From assembly GCA_964428345.1 (NCBI GenBank), contig CAYRYD010000028.1, positions 1 to 64,000 of the forward strand: a stretch of DNA of 64,000 nucleotides, written 5' to 3'. Origin of the DNA: JABDMH01 sp964428345 (GTDB taxonomy: Bacteria > Bacteroidota > Bacteroidia > Chitinophagales > Saprospiraceae). Numbering within the stretch: the first letter of the stretch is position 1; each line of letters starts with the position of its first letter. This document shows, in pieces, positions 34,150 to 43,814 of this stretch. The translations under genes and the position numbers were made by a program. A model generated the notes under the pieces. The model saw nothing but the letters and a program-made list of their open reading frames with translations. It made no database searches and was not told the DNA's origin.

Positions 34150-36600
34150 TTATTCGTTGCTTTCCTGAATGATGCGTTCATATACTCTGCGGGCGTAGTC
34201 ATAAGCTTTTCGGGCATCATCCACTTCTTCCGCCTTGAACCGCCCGTTTTTCTGTTCCCAACATTGATCTACCGAGGCGCGGCACCATTCCGCACTCTTT
34301 ATCTCCCGGATCGGTTTCCCTCCGATTTCAACAAAAACAGGATTGGTATGGGCACTGTACTTGATCCGGACTGCCAGCCAGCCGGATTTTTCCAGATCGT
34401 GACTAAACGTGAGATTCTGCCATCGGCCATCGGCTAAGATTTCCTGCTCCTGCACGGGGAATCCGTTGTGAATCAATTCGACCATTACTTTTCTGGTTTG
34501 ACCAATCCGGCTGCGTTCGATATGCCAGTATGGAGACTGGTAGGGATTGAGGGAGGCGATGATTCTTCCATCCTCATCTTGTCTTTCATCGAGATACGCG
34601 GCAGCCTTCACCCGGATATTAACCCTGTCCGGAGCCTCCAGTTTGAGCAGACTTTCCTTTTCTCCCAGCTTCAGGTCATTCACATAGAAATCAATCAGGT
34701 GCGCATGTCCTTCCGATACATAGCTTCTGCCCTCCACCAGGGCCTCCATGTATTCATTGAAATCCAGCCCATCTTTCAACTCGGCATAGATTCTGGCCCG
34801 GCCCACTCTCTCGTCGGAAATACAGGGAAAATCCGTCTCCCCGCTGATCCGGGTTTTAAATCCACAGTTCAGGACATGATACCACATATTCAATTCGGCC
34901 GGTAAGGGTGTATCTCCCGCTGAATAAAAATCGATCACGTCATGGGTCACGGTGACAATAAATTCATTGGCACCAATACCATCCATTTTTGGCAGGACAT
35001 AATTCGGCAAATCCGCCGTGGGTTTTATCGGTGAAAGACCCCATCCGGAATGGGCATAACCGGTAATACCACCCTGGCTCTTAGCCCACTGGAGTACGGG
35101 AAGGGTCCACCCTGGCCACTCCTCGACCAGGGTAGTATTGGGATAGTCATCTTCCTTTAAATTCAACAATACGATATGGCCGGCATGAGAGGACGGAAAT
35201 CCTGATACCTCCACATCGTATCGCATGATGTTGTTACTGTTGGACAGCTCATAATTCTCACCGGTAAAAAATTGTTTTTGAAAATACCAGCTCGGTCCCC
35301 AGGTCAGGTTATTTCCCATATTCAGATCTTCACCCAAAACCTGCCGCCACATGTGTTGTGGCAGGACTCCTTCTTCCGGACTTTCGTAGTGAGAACATCC
35401 AGCGGCATGAATATGATGGTCAGCACTGTACCATCCCAGCTCTGACATATGGATCCAGCGCTCCAGTTGAAAATCCAGTTCTACCGAGTCGACGCCTGAA
35501 GGTATCTCAATCTTACCATACCGGGTCACATACTCCGGACCTCGACCGTATTGGACAAAATACTTACCGGGAGGAAGAAAAATGTGCTCACCCTCATAGC
35601 GGTAGATCTGAGGCTGAAAGAAAAAATCGGGAAATTCATCTCTTGCCGCAATCCTTCTGGAGGGCAGGGGAAAAATTCCGGTCAATTGTTTTTCCGGCGA
35701 CAGATTATAGTCGGTCTGGCTATTGAGCGACTCCTGCCAATGCTGCCTGCTGGCCATGATGATCCGGTAATCGCTGCTTTTAGATCCCTTTTCACCGGTT
35801 CCGAAGCGTTCTACTCCATCGCTGATGGTGAAGGATGCCATTGTTGGTTGTCCATCCGTATCTTTTATATGGAAAATAACCTTGACTGCCGGAAGCACAT
35901 CAAATAAAATATCAATGGCATTTCTAAAACCAATATCCTGGGTACCCTGACCTACATTAAATCCCAGTTTAATTTCGCGCTTGCCGGCAGCACGGGTATA
36001 AATTTGAAGGATAAAATATTCCACCGGCAGCCCTGATAAGAGCTTTTTTAACGGGCGCCCCTGATAGATGGCCATTTCGACAAATTGATTATCCAGTTCT
36101 CCGGCAGTGATTGCGTGTTCAGGTTTCATGCGATGGGCTGCCGTGGAGCGATGTAAAACGGGCTTTGCATTAACGCTCTCCGGTACCAGTTCAGCGGTGA
36201 TGTGGGCTTCATTATGCACCTTGATCAAAAAAGATGTCCAACCCTCCTGCATGAGGAGTGGTCTGGCCGAACCTTCCAGCACTTTGACTCTCGACTCCGG
36301 ATTAATTTGTACGAAGGCCAAACAGTGGGGATCCAGCAGTTGCTGAATTTCCTGCACGGTTTGCTGATCATACCGGTCTTTAGCCAGGGTGGACAGCCTG
36401 GCCGAAATCTCCTCTGGCAGGGAATTTCCCACAAATTTCAAAGCCTCATCGATCCGCAGGGCCTGGGCAATGAAGGGCTGGGCTTCCACCGGGGTGATCA
36501 ACGGCAACTGGCCACCGACCAGGGTATGATGATGCTCATGCTGGGCGATCAGCCTGAAAGAGAACAGGGTGAATACACCAATAAAGCTAATCCGGAACAT
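34150..36600 (-). CDS. CehA/McbA-family metallohydrolase (PHP-like), secreted
   Basis: 816 residues from the ATG at 36600, which starts a signal peptide (MFRISFIGVFTLFSFRLIAQ). Longer in-frame starts upstream add a nonsignal leader. The N-terminal 450 residues are beta-rich with no clear family. About 450-720 is a PHP-type metal-dependent hydrolase: YSADHHIHAAGCSHYES gives the HxH metal ligands, GYAHSGWG and GETDFPC (in RISGETDFPCISDERVG) supply others. The C-terminal part is a beta domain with YVNDLKLGEKESLL. CehA/McbA relatives include carbamate and phosphate ester hydrolases, but the substrate here is unknown. It converges with the DegT gene. Confidence 0.8.
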   Translation of the reverse strand: MFRISFIGVFTLFSFRLIAQHEHHHTLVGGQLPLITPVEAQPFIAQALRIDEALKFVGNSLPEEISARLSTLAKDRYDQQTVQEIQQLLDPHCLAFVQINPESRVKVLEGSARPLLMQEGWTSFLIKVHNEAHITAELVPESVNAKPVLHRSTAAHRMKPEHAITAGELDNQFVEMAIYQGRPLKKLLSGLPVEYFILQIYTRAAGKREIKLGFNVGQGTQDIGFRNAIDILFDVLPAVKVIFHIKDTDGQPTMASFTISDGVERFGTGEKGSKSSDYRIIMASRQHWQESLNSQTDYNLSPEKQLTGIFPLPSRRIAARDEFPDFFFQPQIYRYEGEHIFLPPGKYFVQYGRGPEYVTRYGKIEIPSGVDSVELDFQLERWIHMSELGWYSADHHIHAAGCSHYESPEEGVLPQHMWRQVLGEDLNMGNNLTWGPSWYFQKQFFTGENYELSNSNNIMRYDVEVSGFPSSHAGHIVLLNLKEDDYPNTTLVEEWPGWTLPVLQWAKSQGGITGYAHSGWGLSPIKPTADLPNYVLPKMDGIGANEFIVTVTHDVIDFYSAGDTPLPAELNMWYHVLNCGFKTRISGETDFPCISDERVGRARIYAELKDGLDFNEYMEALVEGRSYVSEGHAHLIDFYVNDLKLGEKESLLKLEAPDRVNIRVKAAAYLDERQDEDGRIIASLNPYQSPYWHIERSRIGQTRKVMVELIHNGFPVQEQEILADGRWQNLTFSHDLEKSGWLAVRIKYSAHTNPVFVEIGGKPIREIKSAEWCRASVDQCWEQKNGRFKAEEVDDARKAYDYARRVYERIIQESNE

Positions 36601-36877
36601 AGAAGGAAGGTTTATCAACTTCCTGTGAATATATCCAATTTCCTGAAGAAGTGCATAGTCATAACGGTAAATGACAAGACGTATTTTCCATTCCATCAAA
36701 GCACGACAAGTCCTGATGGTGCCATTGTTCCGATAGAAATGCATCACAGGTTTTACGAAAGATAGATGAATGATCAGCAGTTCGTCGCTTTATTTTGACG
36801 GATAGGAAATCCACTCTTTTGTACTTTCCGTCTACATTTTTTTAATTTGAAATAATGTGAAAATAAAACCTTTCACT

Positions 36878-37345
36878 ATGAAAAAATACAGCGCCGGGAT
36901 TCTCGTGATTCGTAAATCAGCCGGAAAAACCGAAATCCTGCTTGGACATATGGGAGGACCTTTCTGGGCTAAGAAAGAGGATCATGCCTGGACCATTCCC
37001 AAAGGAGAATTCGATCCGGACCGGGAAAATCCTATCGATGCAGCCAGACGCGAATTCCTGGAAGAGACCAGTATCAAAATCACGGATGCATTGACTCCAT
37101 TGGATCCATTTTCAACGACGAATAAAAAGCATTACTTTTTTACCGTCATAAAAGACCTGGATTCTTCCAAGCTCATCAGCAACTCTTTTGAACTTGAATG
37201 GCCACCCAAATCCGGTAAAATCAGCAGTTTTCCCGAACTCGACCGGTTTGCCTGGTTTGATCTAAATACAGCCAGAGATAAAATGATCAAAGGACAAATA
37301 CCCGCCCTGGATCAATTGATCCGGTCATTGGATTTAAAATCGTAA
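36878..37345 (+). CDS. NUDIX hydrolase (DR1025/Ap4A-like)
   Basis: 155 residues from ATG 36878; an in-frame GTG at 36857 is less likely. Begins KKYSAGILVIRKSAGKTEILLGHMGGPFWAKK and has the NUDIX box GEFDPDRENPIDAARREFLEET, with one residue more than the canonical G-x5-E spacing, as in the bis(5'-nucleosyl)-tetraphosphatase-like subgroup whose members begin with the AGILxYR and HPGGPFWxKKD patterns. It cleaves nucleoside diphosphates linked to another moiety; the exact substrate cannot be told. Confidence 0.87.
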   Translation: MKKYSAGILVIRKSAGKTEILLGHMGGPFWAKKEDHAWTIPKGEFDPDRENPIDAARREFLEETSIKITDALTPLDPFSTTNKKHYFFTVIKDLDSSKLISNSFELEWPPKSGKISSFPELDRFAWFDLNTARDKMIKGQIPALDQLIRSLDLKS

Positions 37346-37748
37346 AATGGGGTGTAATTTGAACGGAAGCCGATTAAGGTGCCGGAATTTCTCTATTGAC
37401 AGACAGCTCCTTGAATTGATCTGATCATACCTCGCAGGGGAAATAGCCCGATTTAATATTATCCGTTCAAACGGTTATAACGACTCTAACTGTTAGAACT
37501 ACTCTAACGGTTTTCCAGACCTGTAAGTAACCCTCAGCTACTTAACTAAAACACTCAACTGAACTCGCCTGACCAGACCAGATTGTAAGCCACCGGATGG
37601 CAGCTTTAGGACAATTTCGGAGACCTGAAGTTTACCCTTTCTGGCCTGATATCAGGATATCCCTAACTCATCCATTTGCTTTGTGTATTGCCTGAATAAA
37701 TCTTACTTTCAGGCAGTCAACCCTATTCTAATATCAAAAATATGACGG
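37346..37748. other. Intergenic region with solo AACGGTT-type repeat and a hairpin
   Basis: 403 bp without a gene. At 37463-37514 lies a run of related inverted words, CCGTTCAAACGGTTATAACG followed by CTCTAACTGTTAGAAC and CTCTAACGG, which aligns with the reverse complement of the repeat core in the array at 57127-58110. A second inverted repeat, GCCTGAA (37690-37696) and TTCAGGC (37708-37714), lies 35 bp upstream of the next start codon and could form a leader hairpin. Confidence 0.6.
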
Positions 37749-40700
37749 ATGAGAAAAGTTTTATTACTGCTGCTGTTGTTCATTGCTTTTTCAAGCATCC
37801 ATATTTCCGCCCAAAAAAAGAAAGACCTGGAAATTGCATCCGGGAAAGCCATAAAGGAGGAAAAATCCCTCCTGGAAAAAACCAGTTTTGACGGCCTGAA
37901 ATTTCGTAGTATCGGTCCGGCTCTGACTTCAGGAAGGATCTCCGATTTTGCCATGCACCCGGAAAATCCAAAGATATACTATGTAGCCACCTCTTCCGGT
38001 GGCGTATGGAAAACAGTCAATGCAGGTACGACCTACGAACCTGTTTTTGACCGTCAGGGCAGTTATTCCATCGGTTGTATTACCCTGGATCCTTCCAACC
38101 CCAATGTAGTATGGGTAGGAACGGGTGAAAACAATAACCAACGAAGCGTGGGCTATGGCGACGGTATCTATAAATCCGAAGATGGTGGCGCCACGTGGAG
38201 TCATATGGGTTTAAGGGAATCCGAGCATATCGGCTCAATCATTGTGCATCCGCAGGATGGTAACATCATTTTTGTGGCAGCGATCGGTCCACTCTGGAAC
38301 AAAGGGGGTGAGCGGGGTGTATACAAGTCTGTCGATGGTGGAAAAAGCTGGAAAGCTATCCTGACCATTGACGAACATACCGGGGTTAATGATCTGGTCA
38401 TGGATCCCCGTAATCCGGATATCCTCTATGCAACTGCATTTCAACGGCGACGACATGTCTTTACCTACATTGGCGGCGGCCCAGGCTCGGCCATCTACAA
38501 GTCAACCAACGGAGGCGAGACCTGGGTCAAATCTGTCAAGGGGTTGCCTTCGGTCGATCTGGGCCGGATCGGATTGAGTATTTCTCCCGCAAACCCGGAA
38601 TTTATCTATGCGATCGTAGAAGCAGCGGAAGGGAAAGGGGGATTTTACCGCTCGATCAACCGGGGTGCTTCCTGGGAAAAGCGCGGAGGATATTCCACCA
38701 GTGGTAATTATTATCAGGAAATTGTCACCGATCCCAAAGACCCTGACAAGATCTTTGCCATGGACACCTGGATGCAGTATTCGGTCGATGGTGGAAAAAC
38801 TTTTCAACTTGTGGGAGAAGTGACGAAGCACGTCGACAATCATTGCCTGTGGATAGATCCGGACGACACCGATCACTTCCTCTCCGGATGCGATGGTGGC
38901 ATCTATGAAACCTGGGATCATGCCAAAACCTGGCATTTCAAGGCAAACCTGCCCATCACCCAATTTTACAAGGTTGCGGTCGATAATGCCGAACCCTTTT
39001 ATCATATCTACGGAGGCACCCAGGATAATTTCAGCATAGGTGGTCCTTCCCGCACTCTGAGTTCCAATGGCATTGCCAATGATGAATGGTTTATTACTCA
39101 TGGTGGGGATGGATTTGAGACGCAGATTGATCCCTTCAATCAAAACATCATCTATGCCCAATCCCAGCATGGCAGTCTGGTGCGTTACGACAAGCTGAGT
39201 GGTGAAGAACTGGGCATTCAGCCCAAACCACGTGAGGGTGAAAATGAATATATCTGGAATTGGGACTCACCGCTGGAAATCAGTTCGCACCAGGAAGGCA
39301 GACTCTATTTTGCCGCCAACAAAGTTTTCCGGTCAGATGATCGCGGTAATAGCTGGATCGTGATCAGCGATGATCTGTCCCGTCAGATAAACCGGAATGA
39401 ACTGAAAGTCATGGACCGGGTCTGGAGCGTCGATGCAGTGGCAAAGAATGGATCCACCTCCCTTTATGGGGCGGTAGTTGCACTTAGTGAATCACCGATA
39501 AATCCAAACATTTTGGCAGCCGGCACCGATGATGGTCTGATACACGTGACGGATAATGGTGGTGAAAGCTGGAAAAAAATTGAGGTGCCCGGTGCACCTG
39601 AACGCAGTTATGTCAACGAAGTATTGACATCACATCACGATGAAAATGTCATTTATGTGGCATTTAATCATCACAAATACGGTGATTTCAAACCATATGT
39701 GTTTAAATCATCTGACAAGGGTGAAAGCTGGCAAAAAATCAGCCATAATTTGCCGGAAAGGGGCTCGGTTTACGCTCTGGAGGAAGATCATCTGGATCCG
39801 GATTTACTATTTTGCGGAACGGAATTCGGGATATTTTTCAGTAATGATGGCGCGATGGAATGGAAGCAATTAAAAAGTGGCATTCCCACCATCGCCGTAA
39901 GGGATATAGCTATTCAGGAGCAAGAAAATGATCTCGTGCTCGGGACCTTCGGCAGAGGATTTTATGTATTGGATGATTACAGCGTGTTGCGAAAATTAAA
40001 GGAAACAGACCTCAATACCAGATCCAGATTGTTGCCCGTAAGAGATGCTAAAATCTGGGAATGGTCGACTCCTTATGGATTACCTGGCAGGGCGTTTCAG
40101 GGCGATCATTTTTATCAGGGAGAAAATCTCGGACCAGAAGCCATGATAACCTATTTTATTAAAGATAAAATCGAAACCAGGGAAGATCATCGAAAAAATA
40201 AAGAAAAGGAACTCGCCAAAGATGGAAAAGATGTGATGTATCCCGATTATGAAGCATTGACTGTAGAAATTACGGAAGAAAAACCAATGATCTATTTTGT
40301 CATTTCTGACGAGGCTGGTAACATTGTCCGGAAATTATCGAGTACACCCAAACAGGGGGTAAACCGGATTTCCTGGGATTTACGTTATGCTTCCAAAAAT
40401 CCGGTCAGCCTTTCGCAATCGTCGTTTTATAATCCATTTTCCAGCCGCGACGAAGGTCATGCCGTCGCCCCCGGAGCATATTCCGTCAATATGTATTTAT
40501 GGCACGATGGTACCATGGAAAAACTGGATGGACCCATCACCTTTAATATAAAATCACTGAATATTTATAGTATTCCACCGGATGATTATGAGTCTATCGA
40601 ATCCTTCAAAAAGGAGGTAGCGAGATTGCAGGGAGCCATCGGAGGGACCCGGAGAATTCTATCGGATATTAGTAGCGAATTGCAACATCTACGAAAGGCG

Positions 40701-41060
40701 ATTTCCCGGACAGAAGTGGATGAAATCGCTTTTTTAACACGGGTTGTCGGCATCGAAAATGAAATTCGTGATTTACAGATAAAATTGTTTGGAGATCCCA
40801 TTGCCACCAGGCTGGATATCGGGCGCCCCCCTTCGGTAGCCAGTATGGCTGGTGATATTAATTATGAATCGAAGTACTCCTCCTCTAAACCCACAAAGAC
40901 TCACCAGGATTTATATCAAAGAGCGAGGCGTGATTTTACGACGCTGTTGAACGAATTGGATAATCTGATCAAAAATAAACTGGAACCACTCCGGTCAGAT
41001 GTTCAAAAGGCTGGCGCTCCCTATACTCCCAATGCATTGCCCGCAATGATCAGATACTGA
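37749..41060 (+). CDS. Secreted BNR/sortilin-type beta-propeller protein
   Basis: 1103 residues with a signal peptide (MRKVLLLLLLFIAFSSIHISAQ). At least nine Asp-box-like units of form S-x-D-x-G-x-(T/S)-W are visible between residues 90 and 720, e.g. KSEDGGATW, KSVDGGKSW, KSTNGGETW, YSVDGGKTF, VTDNGGESW, KSSDKGESW. They build one or two VPS10/sialidase-like propellers. The C-terminal 300 residues hold a beta domain (RKLSSTPKQGVNRISWDLR) and a coiled-coil stretch (SFKKEVARLQGAIGGTRRIL). Databases commonly label such Bacteroidetes proteins glycosyl hydrolase, but no catalytic site is evident here; a scaffold or peptide-binding role is equally possible. Confidence 0.8.
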   Translation: MRKVLLLLLLFIAFSSIHISAQKKKDLEIASGKAIKEEKSLLEKTSFDGLKFRSIGPALTSGRISDFAMHPENPKIYYVATSSGGVWKTVNAGTTYEPVFDRQGSYSIGCITLDPSNPNVVWVGTGENNNQRSVGYGDGIYKSEDGGATWSHMGLRESEHIGSIIVHPQDGNIIFVAAIGPLWNKGGERGVYKSVDGGKSWKAILTIDEHTGVNDLVMDPRNPDILYATAFQRRRHVFTYIGGGPGSAIYKSTNGGETWVKSVKGLPSVDLGRIGLSISPANPEFIYAIVEAAEGKGGFYRSINRGASWEKRGGYSTSGNYYQEIVTDPKDPDKIFAMDTWMQYSVDGGKTFQLVGEVTKHVDNHCLWIDPDDTDHFLSGCDGGIYETWDHAKTWHFKANLPITQFYKVAVDNAEPFYHIYGGTQDNFSIGGPSRTLSSNGIANDEWFITHGGDGFETQIDPFNQNIIYAQSQHGSLVRYDKLSGEELGIQPKPREGENEYIWNWDSPLEISSHQEGRLYFAANKVFRSDDRGNSWIVISDDLSRQINRNELKVMDRVWSVDAVAKNGSTSLYGAVVALSESPINPNILAAGTDDGLIHVTDNGGESWKKIEVPGAPERSYVNEVLTSHHDENVIYVAFNHHKYGDFKPYVFKSSDKGESWQKISHNLPERGSVYALEEDHLDPDLLFCGTEFGIFFSNDGAMEWKQLKSGIPTIAVRDIAIQEQENDLVLGTFGRGFYVLDDYSVLRKLKETDLNTRSRLLPVRDAKIWEWSTPYGLPGRAFQGDHFYQGENLGPEAMITYFIKDKIETREDHRKNKEKELAKDGKDVMYPDYEALTVEITEEKPMIYFVISDEAGNIVRKLSSTPKQGVNRISWDLRYASKNPVSLSQSSFYNPFSSRDEGHAVAPGAYSVNMYLWHDGTMEKLDGPITFNIKSLNIYSIPPDDYESIESFKKEVARLQGAIGGTRRILSDISSELQHLRKAISRTEVDEIAFLTRVVGIENEIRDLQIKLFGDPIATRLDIGRPPSVASMAGDINYESKYSSSKPTKTHQDLYQRARRDFTTLLNELDNLIKNKLEPLRSDVQKAGAPYTPNALPAMIRY

Positions 41061-41110
41061 GTTCTTCCATTCAAAATTACCGGATAATTCAAACTCCATG
41101 TGAGAACCAG

Positions 41111-41149
41111 ACCGGTCTCCTGCCCATTGGCTCGAGACCGGTTTTTTTT
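41111..41149 (+). terminator. Strong Rho-independent terminator
   Basis: ACCGGTCTC (41111-41119) pairs perfectly with GAGACCGGT (41134-41142), a 9-bp stem and 14-base loop followed by a run of eight T (41142-41149). It lies about 50 bp after the stop of the propeller gene and is the clearest terminator in the window. Confidence 0.88.
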
Positions 41150-41289
41150 CGGGTCTGGTCATAAAAAAAACCGATTGGGAAATTCCCCTTTCCTGAATTT
41201 TTGCGATTCCAATCGAACTTTCTAGTTTGCCGGTGATTTTCACCCCGGCACCACTCCTCCCCACAGGTGTAATTATAATCCTGAACCAA

Positions 41290-43722
41290 ATGAAAACAAA
41301 ATCTAAAATCCTCTGCTTTTATGGCCTGATTTTTCTGGCCTGGATCATTTTCGGAAGCAATGCATCCAATCCACCCGACGGAAAAACCAATGCTCCCTTC
41401 AATGGTTTCTGTACTGAATGTCACAGTGGTGGTTCATTTAACGGAACGGTTGGTATTTCAGGAATACCCTCTACCGTGATGGCCGGTGAGACCTATCCGG
41501 TGACCCTCACTGTTACGGTCACCCAGGGATCCCCGGTACGGGCGGGTTTTCAGATGGTCAGTGTGTTTACTCCCGGCAATACCAATGCCGGAGACTTTAT
41601 GACCAACTCAGCCGATGAGGGTACCAGCTCCGCCGGTGGAAGGGAATACATCGACCACCGGGGAGCCAAGAATTTCAGCGGTGGTGAGGCCAGCTGGACC
41701 TTCAACTGGAAAGCCCCGGATGGACCCCACGGTGCTACGATCACCATGTACTACGCCGGAAATATTACCAATGGTAATATTTCATCATCCGGTGACCGGC
41801 CCGTGTCAGGTAACACCTCCTTTACCCTGGATGCCGGCAGCACTCCGGTGGTAGCTACGATCAGCAGCCATACCAATGTGAGTTGCAATGGCGGCAACGA
41901 CGGCTCCGCCACAGCGAGTGGATCCGGTGGCACTCCTCCCTATACCTATGCCTGGTCTAATGGTGCCAACACCGCGACTGCCTCCAACCTGACCGCCGGC
42001 AATTATACGGTGACGATCAGCGACAATAGTTCCATGTCAACCGCTTCTGTCAATATCACCCAGCCAGCCGTACTGAATACCGCGGTCTCGGGCAACAATG
42101 TCTTGTGCAATGGAGGGAACACGGGTTCAGCTACCGCTAATCCATCGGGAGGAACCGCTCCCTATCAGTATTTATGGTCCAATAGCCTTACTTCAAAAAC
42201 CATCAGCAACCTAAGCGCCGGAAGTTACCAGGTGACCGTGACCGATAGCCACGGCTGCACCGAAACCGGTTCGGTGATGATCTCCCAACCTTCTGCTTTG
42301 AATATTGTTGTCAATGCTACTGACGAAACTGCTCCAATGGCGAGTGATGGCACCGCCACCGTCAATGCGTCTGGTGGCACCAGCCCCTATTCCTATGCCT
42401 GGAGCAACGGAGCCAACACCAGTAACCTTAGCAACCTGGCACCGGGAAGCTATCAGGTTACCGTAACCGATGCCAATCAATGCCAACAGGTAGGTATGGC
42501 TACCGTGCAGGGTATTAGCTGCAGCCTGGTCGCTACGGTCTCGGAAACACCGGTAACCTGTTTTGGCGAGAGTACCGGATCCGCTATGATCAGTGTAACC
42601 GGAGCACAAAATCCGGTGAGCTATGCCTGGTCTCATGGTCAAATGGGTGCTTCAGCAACCGGTTTGATGGCTGGCATGTACGATGCGACGGTAGAAGACG
42701 ACAACGGATGTCAGACCATTGTTCCGGTTACCATCACCCAACCTCAGGAAATCAGCATTCATCTGGCGGCCAATCCACTAAGTTGTCCGGATGCTGATGA
42801 CGGAGACATTTTTGCCATGGTAAGCGGTGGCCTCACACCTTATAACTATGCCTGGTCCAACGGTGGTATGAGCTCATCACTAACGGGAATCCCGGCAGGC
42901 AACTATCAGCTTACGGTAACGGATGCGAATGGATGCATGCAAGAAGCCAGTATTGCACTGACCGTGCAAGACACTACACTACCGGTACTGGTCACCCAGG
43001 GTGGAGCAGTATATCTTGATTCTTTGGGTTTGGTCGTGATTCCAGTCGATCTTCCTTTTGTAGGTGGCGTTGATAATTGCGAGGTTGATTCCCTTTGGGC
43101 AGTGGAGGCCAGTGTATCTTGTGGGCAATTAGGTCAAGTGGAAATAACCTACATGGCCAGGGATGTGGCAGGCAATATCTCTGAAGAAACTGCAACCATT
43201 ACGGTGATAGATACCATAGCACCCTATTTCCTGACCTGTGTCGAAGACATAGAGGTGGATACCGGAACGATGGTCATGTACGACCTTCCGGAGGCCTTTG
43301 ACAATTGCGGGATAGATACCTTCCTGCTGGCTGAAGGCCTGCCCAGTGGAAGCGTTTTTCCACCAGGTGAAACCAAGGTCTCCTACATGGCGGTCGACCA
43401 ATCGGGAAACATAGGCTGTTGTTCCTTCTTTGTATACGTAGGTGGGACTGTCTCCACCATTGACGAGACATTCTCTCAAGATATAAATGTCTTTCCAAAT
43501 CCGGTCAAGACAAACCTGAAAATTGGGGTAGAATCGGAAGACCCGGGTCCCATGGCACTCTCAATATTCAATGCAGCCGGCCAACAAGTTTTTGAAATTG
43601 ATAGTCAGTACCTGTTTGGCGGATTGCTTGATCTCGACCTGGCAGGTCTGTCAAAAGGAATCTACTTCATCCGGATTGTCCAACAACAAAAAACTGCCAT
43701 TCGTAAAATCTTTAAGGAATAA
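41290..43722 (+). CDS. T9SS-sorted SprB-repeat protein with CxxCH motif
   Basis: 810 residues from ATG 41290 (signal MKTKSKILCFYGLIFLAWII). A choice-of-anchor/Reeler-like domain (about 30-185) contains CTECH (Cys41, Cys44, His45), a c-type haem-attachment pattern. Five SprB-like units follow (about 195-560), each with GGTxPYxYxWSNG and AGxYxVTVTDxxGC. Two HYR-like modules (about 565-735) include AVDQSGNIGC. The C-terminal 75 residues are a T9SS type A tail (INVFPNPVKTNLKIG ... GIYFIRIVQQQKTAIRKIF). The protein is exported and attached or released at the surface; SprB-type proteins act in gliding and adhesion. Confidence 0.88.
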   Translation: MKTKSKILCFYGLIFLAWIIFGSNASNPPDGKTNAPFNGFCTECHSGGSFNGTVGISGIPSTVMAGETYPVTLTVTVTQGSPVRAGFQMVSVFTPGNTNAGDFMTNSADEGTSSAGGREYIDHRGAKNFSGGEASWTFNWKAPDGPHGATITMYYAGNITNGNISSSGDRPVSGNTSFTLDAGSTPVVATISSHTNVSCNGGNDGSATASGSGGTPPYTYAWSNGANTATASNLTAGNYTVTISDNSSMSTASVNITQPAVLNTAVSGNNVLCNGGNTGSATANPSGGTAPYQYLWSNSLTSKTISNLSAGSYQVTVTDSHGCTETGSVMISQPSALNIVVNATDETAPMASDGTATVNASGGTSPYSYAWSNGANTSNLSNLAPGSYQVTVTDANQCQQVGMATVQGISCSLVATVSETPVTCFGESTGSAMISVTGAQNPVSYAWSHGQMGASATGLMAGMYDATVEDDNGCQTIVPVTITQPQEISIHLAANPLSCPDADDGDIFAMVSGGLTPYNYAWSNGGMSSSLTGIPAGNYQLTVTDANGCMQEASIALTVQDTTLPVLVTQGGAVYLDSLGLVVIPVDLPFVGGVDNCEVDSLWAVEASVSCGQLGQVEITYMARDVAGNISEETATITVIDTIAPYFLTCVEDIEVDTGTMVMYDLPEAFDNCGIDTFLLAEGLPSGSVFPPGETKVSYMAVDQSGNIGCCSFFVYVGGTVSTIDETFSQDINVFPNPVKTNLKIGVESEDPGPMALSIFNAAGQQVFEIDSQYLFGGLLDLDLAGLSKGIYFIRIVQQQKTAIRKIFKE

Positions 43723-43814
43723 TTAAGAATTCCTTTAATTTGGCAGCGGGAGGTTGTCAACATTTTTTGTTTTATTTGGGGTGCCAACCTGTCATTTATT
43801 ATCTAATCTGTATT

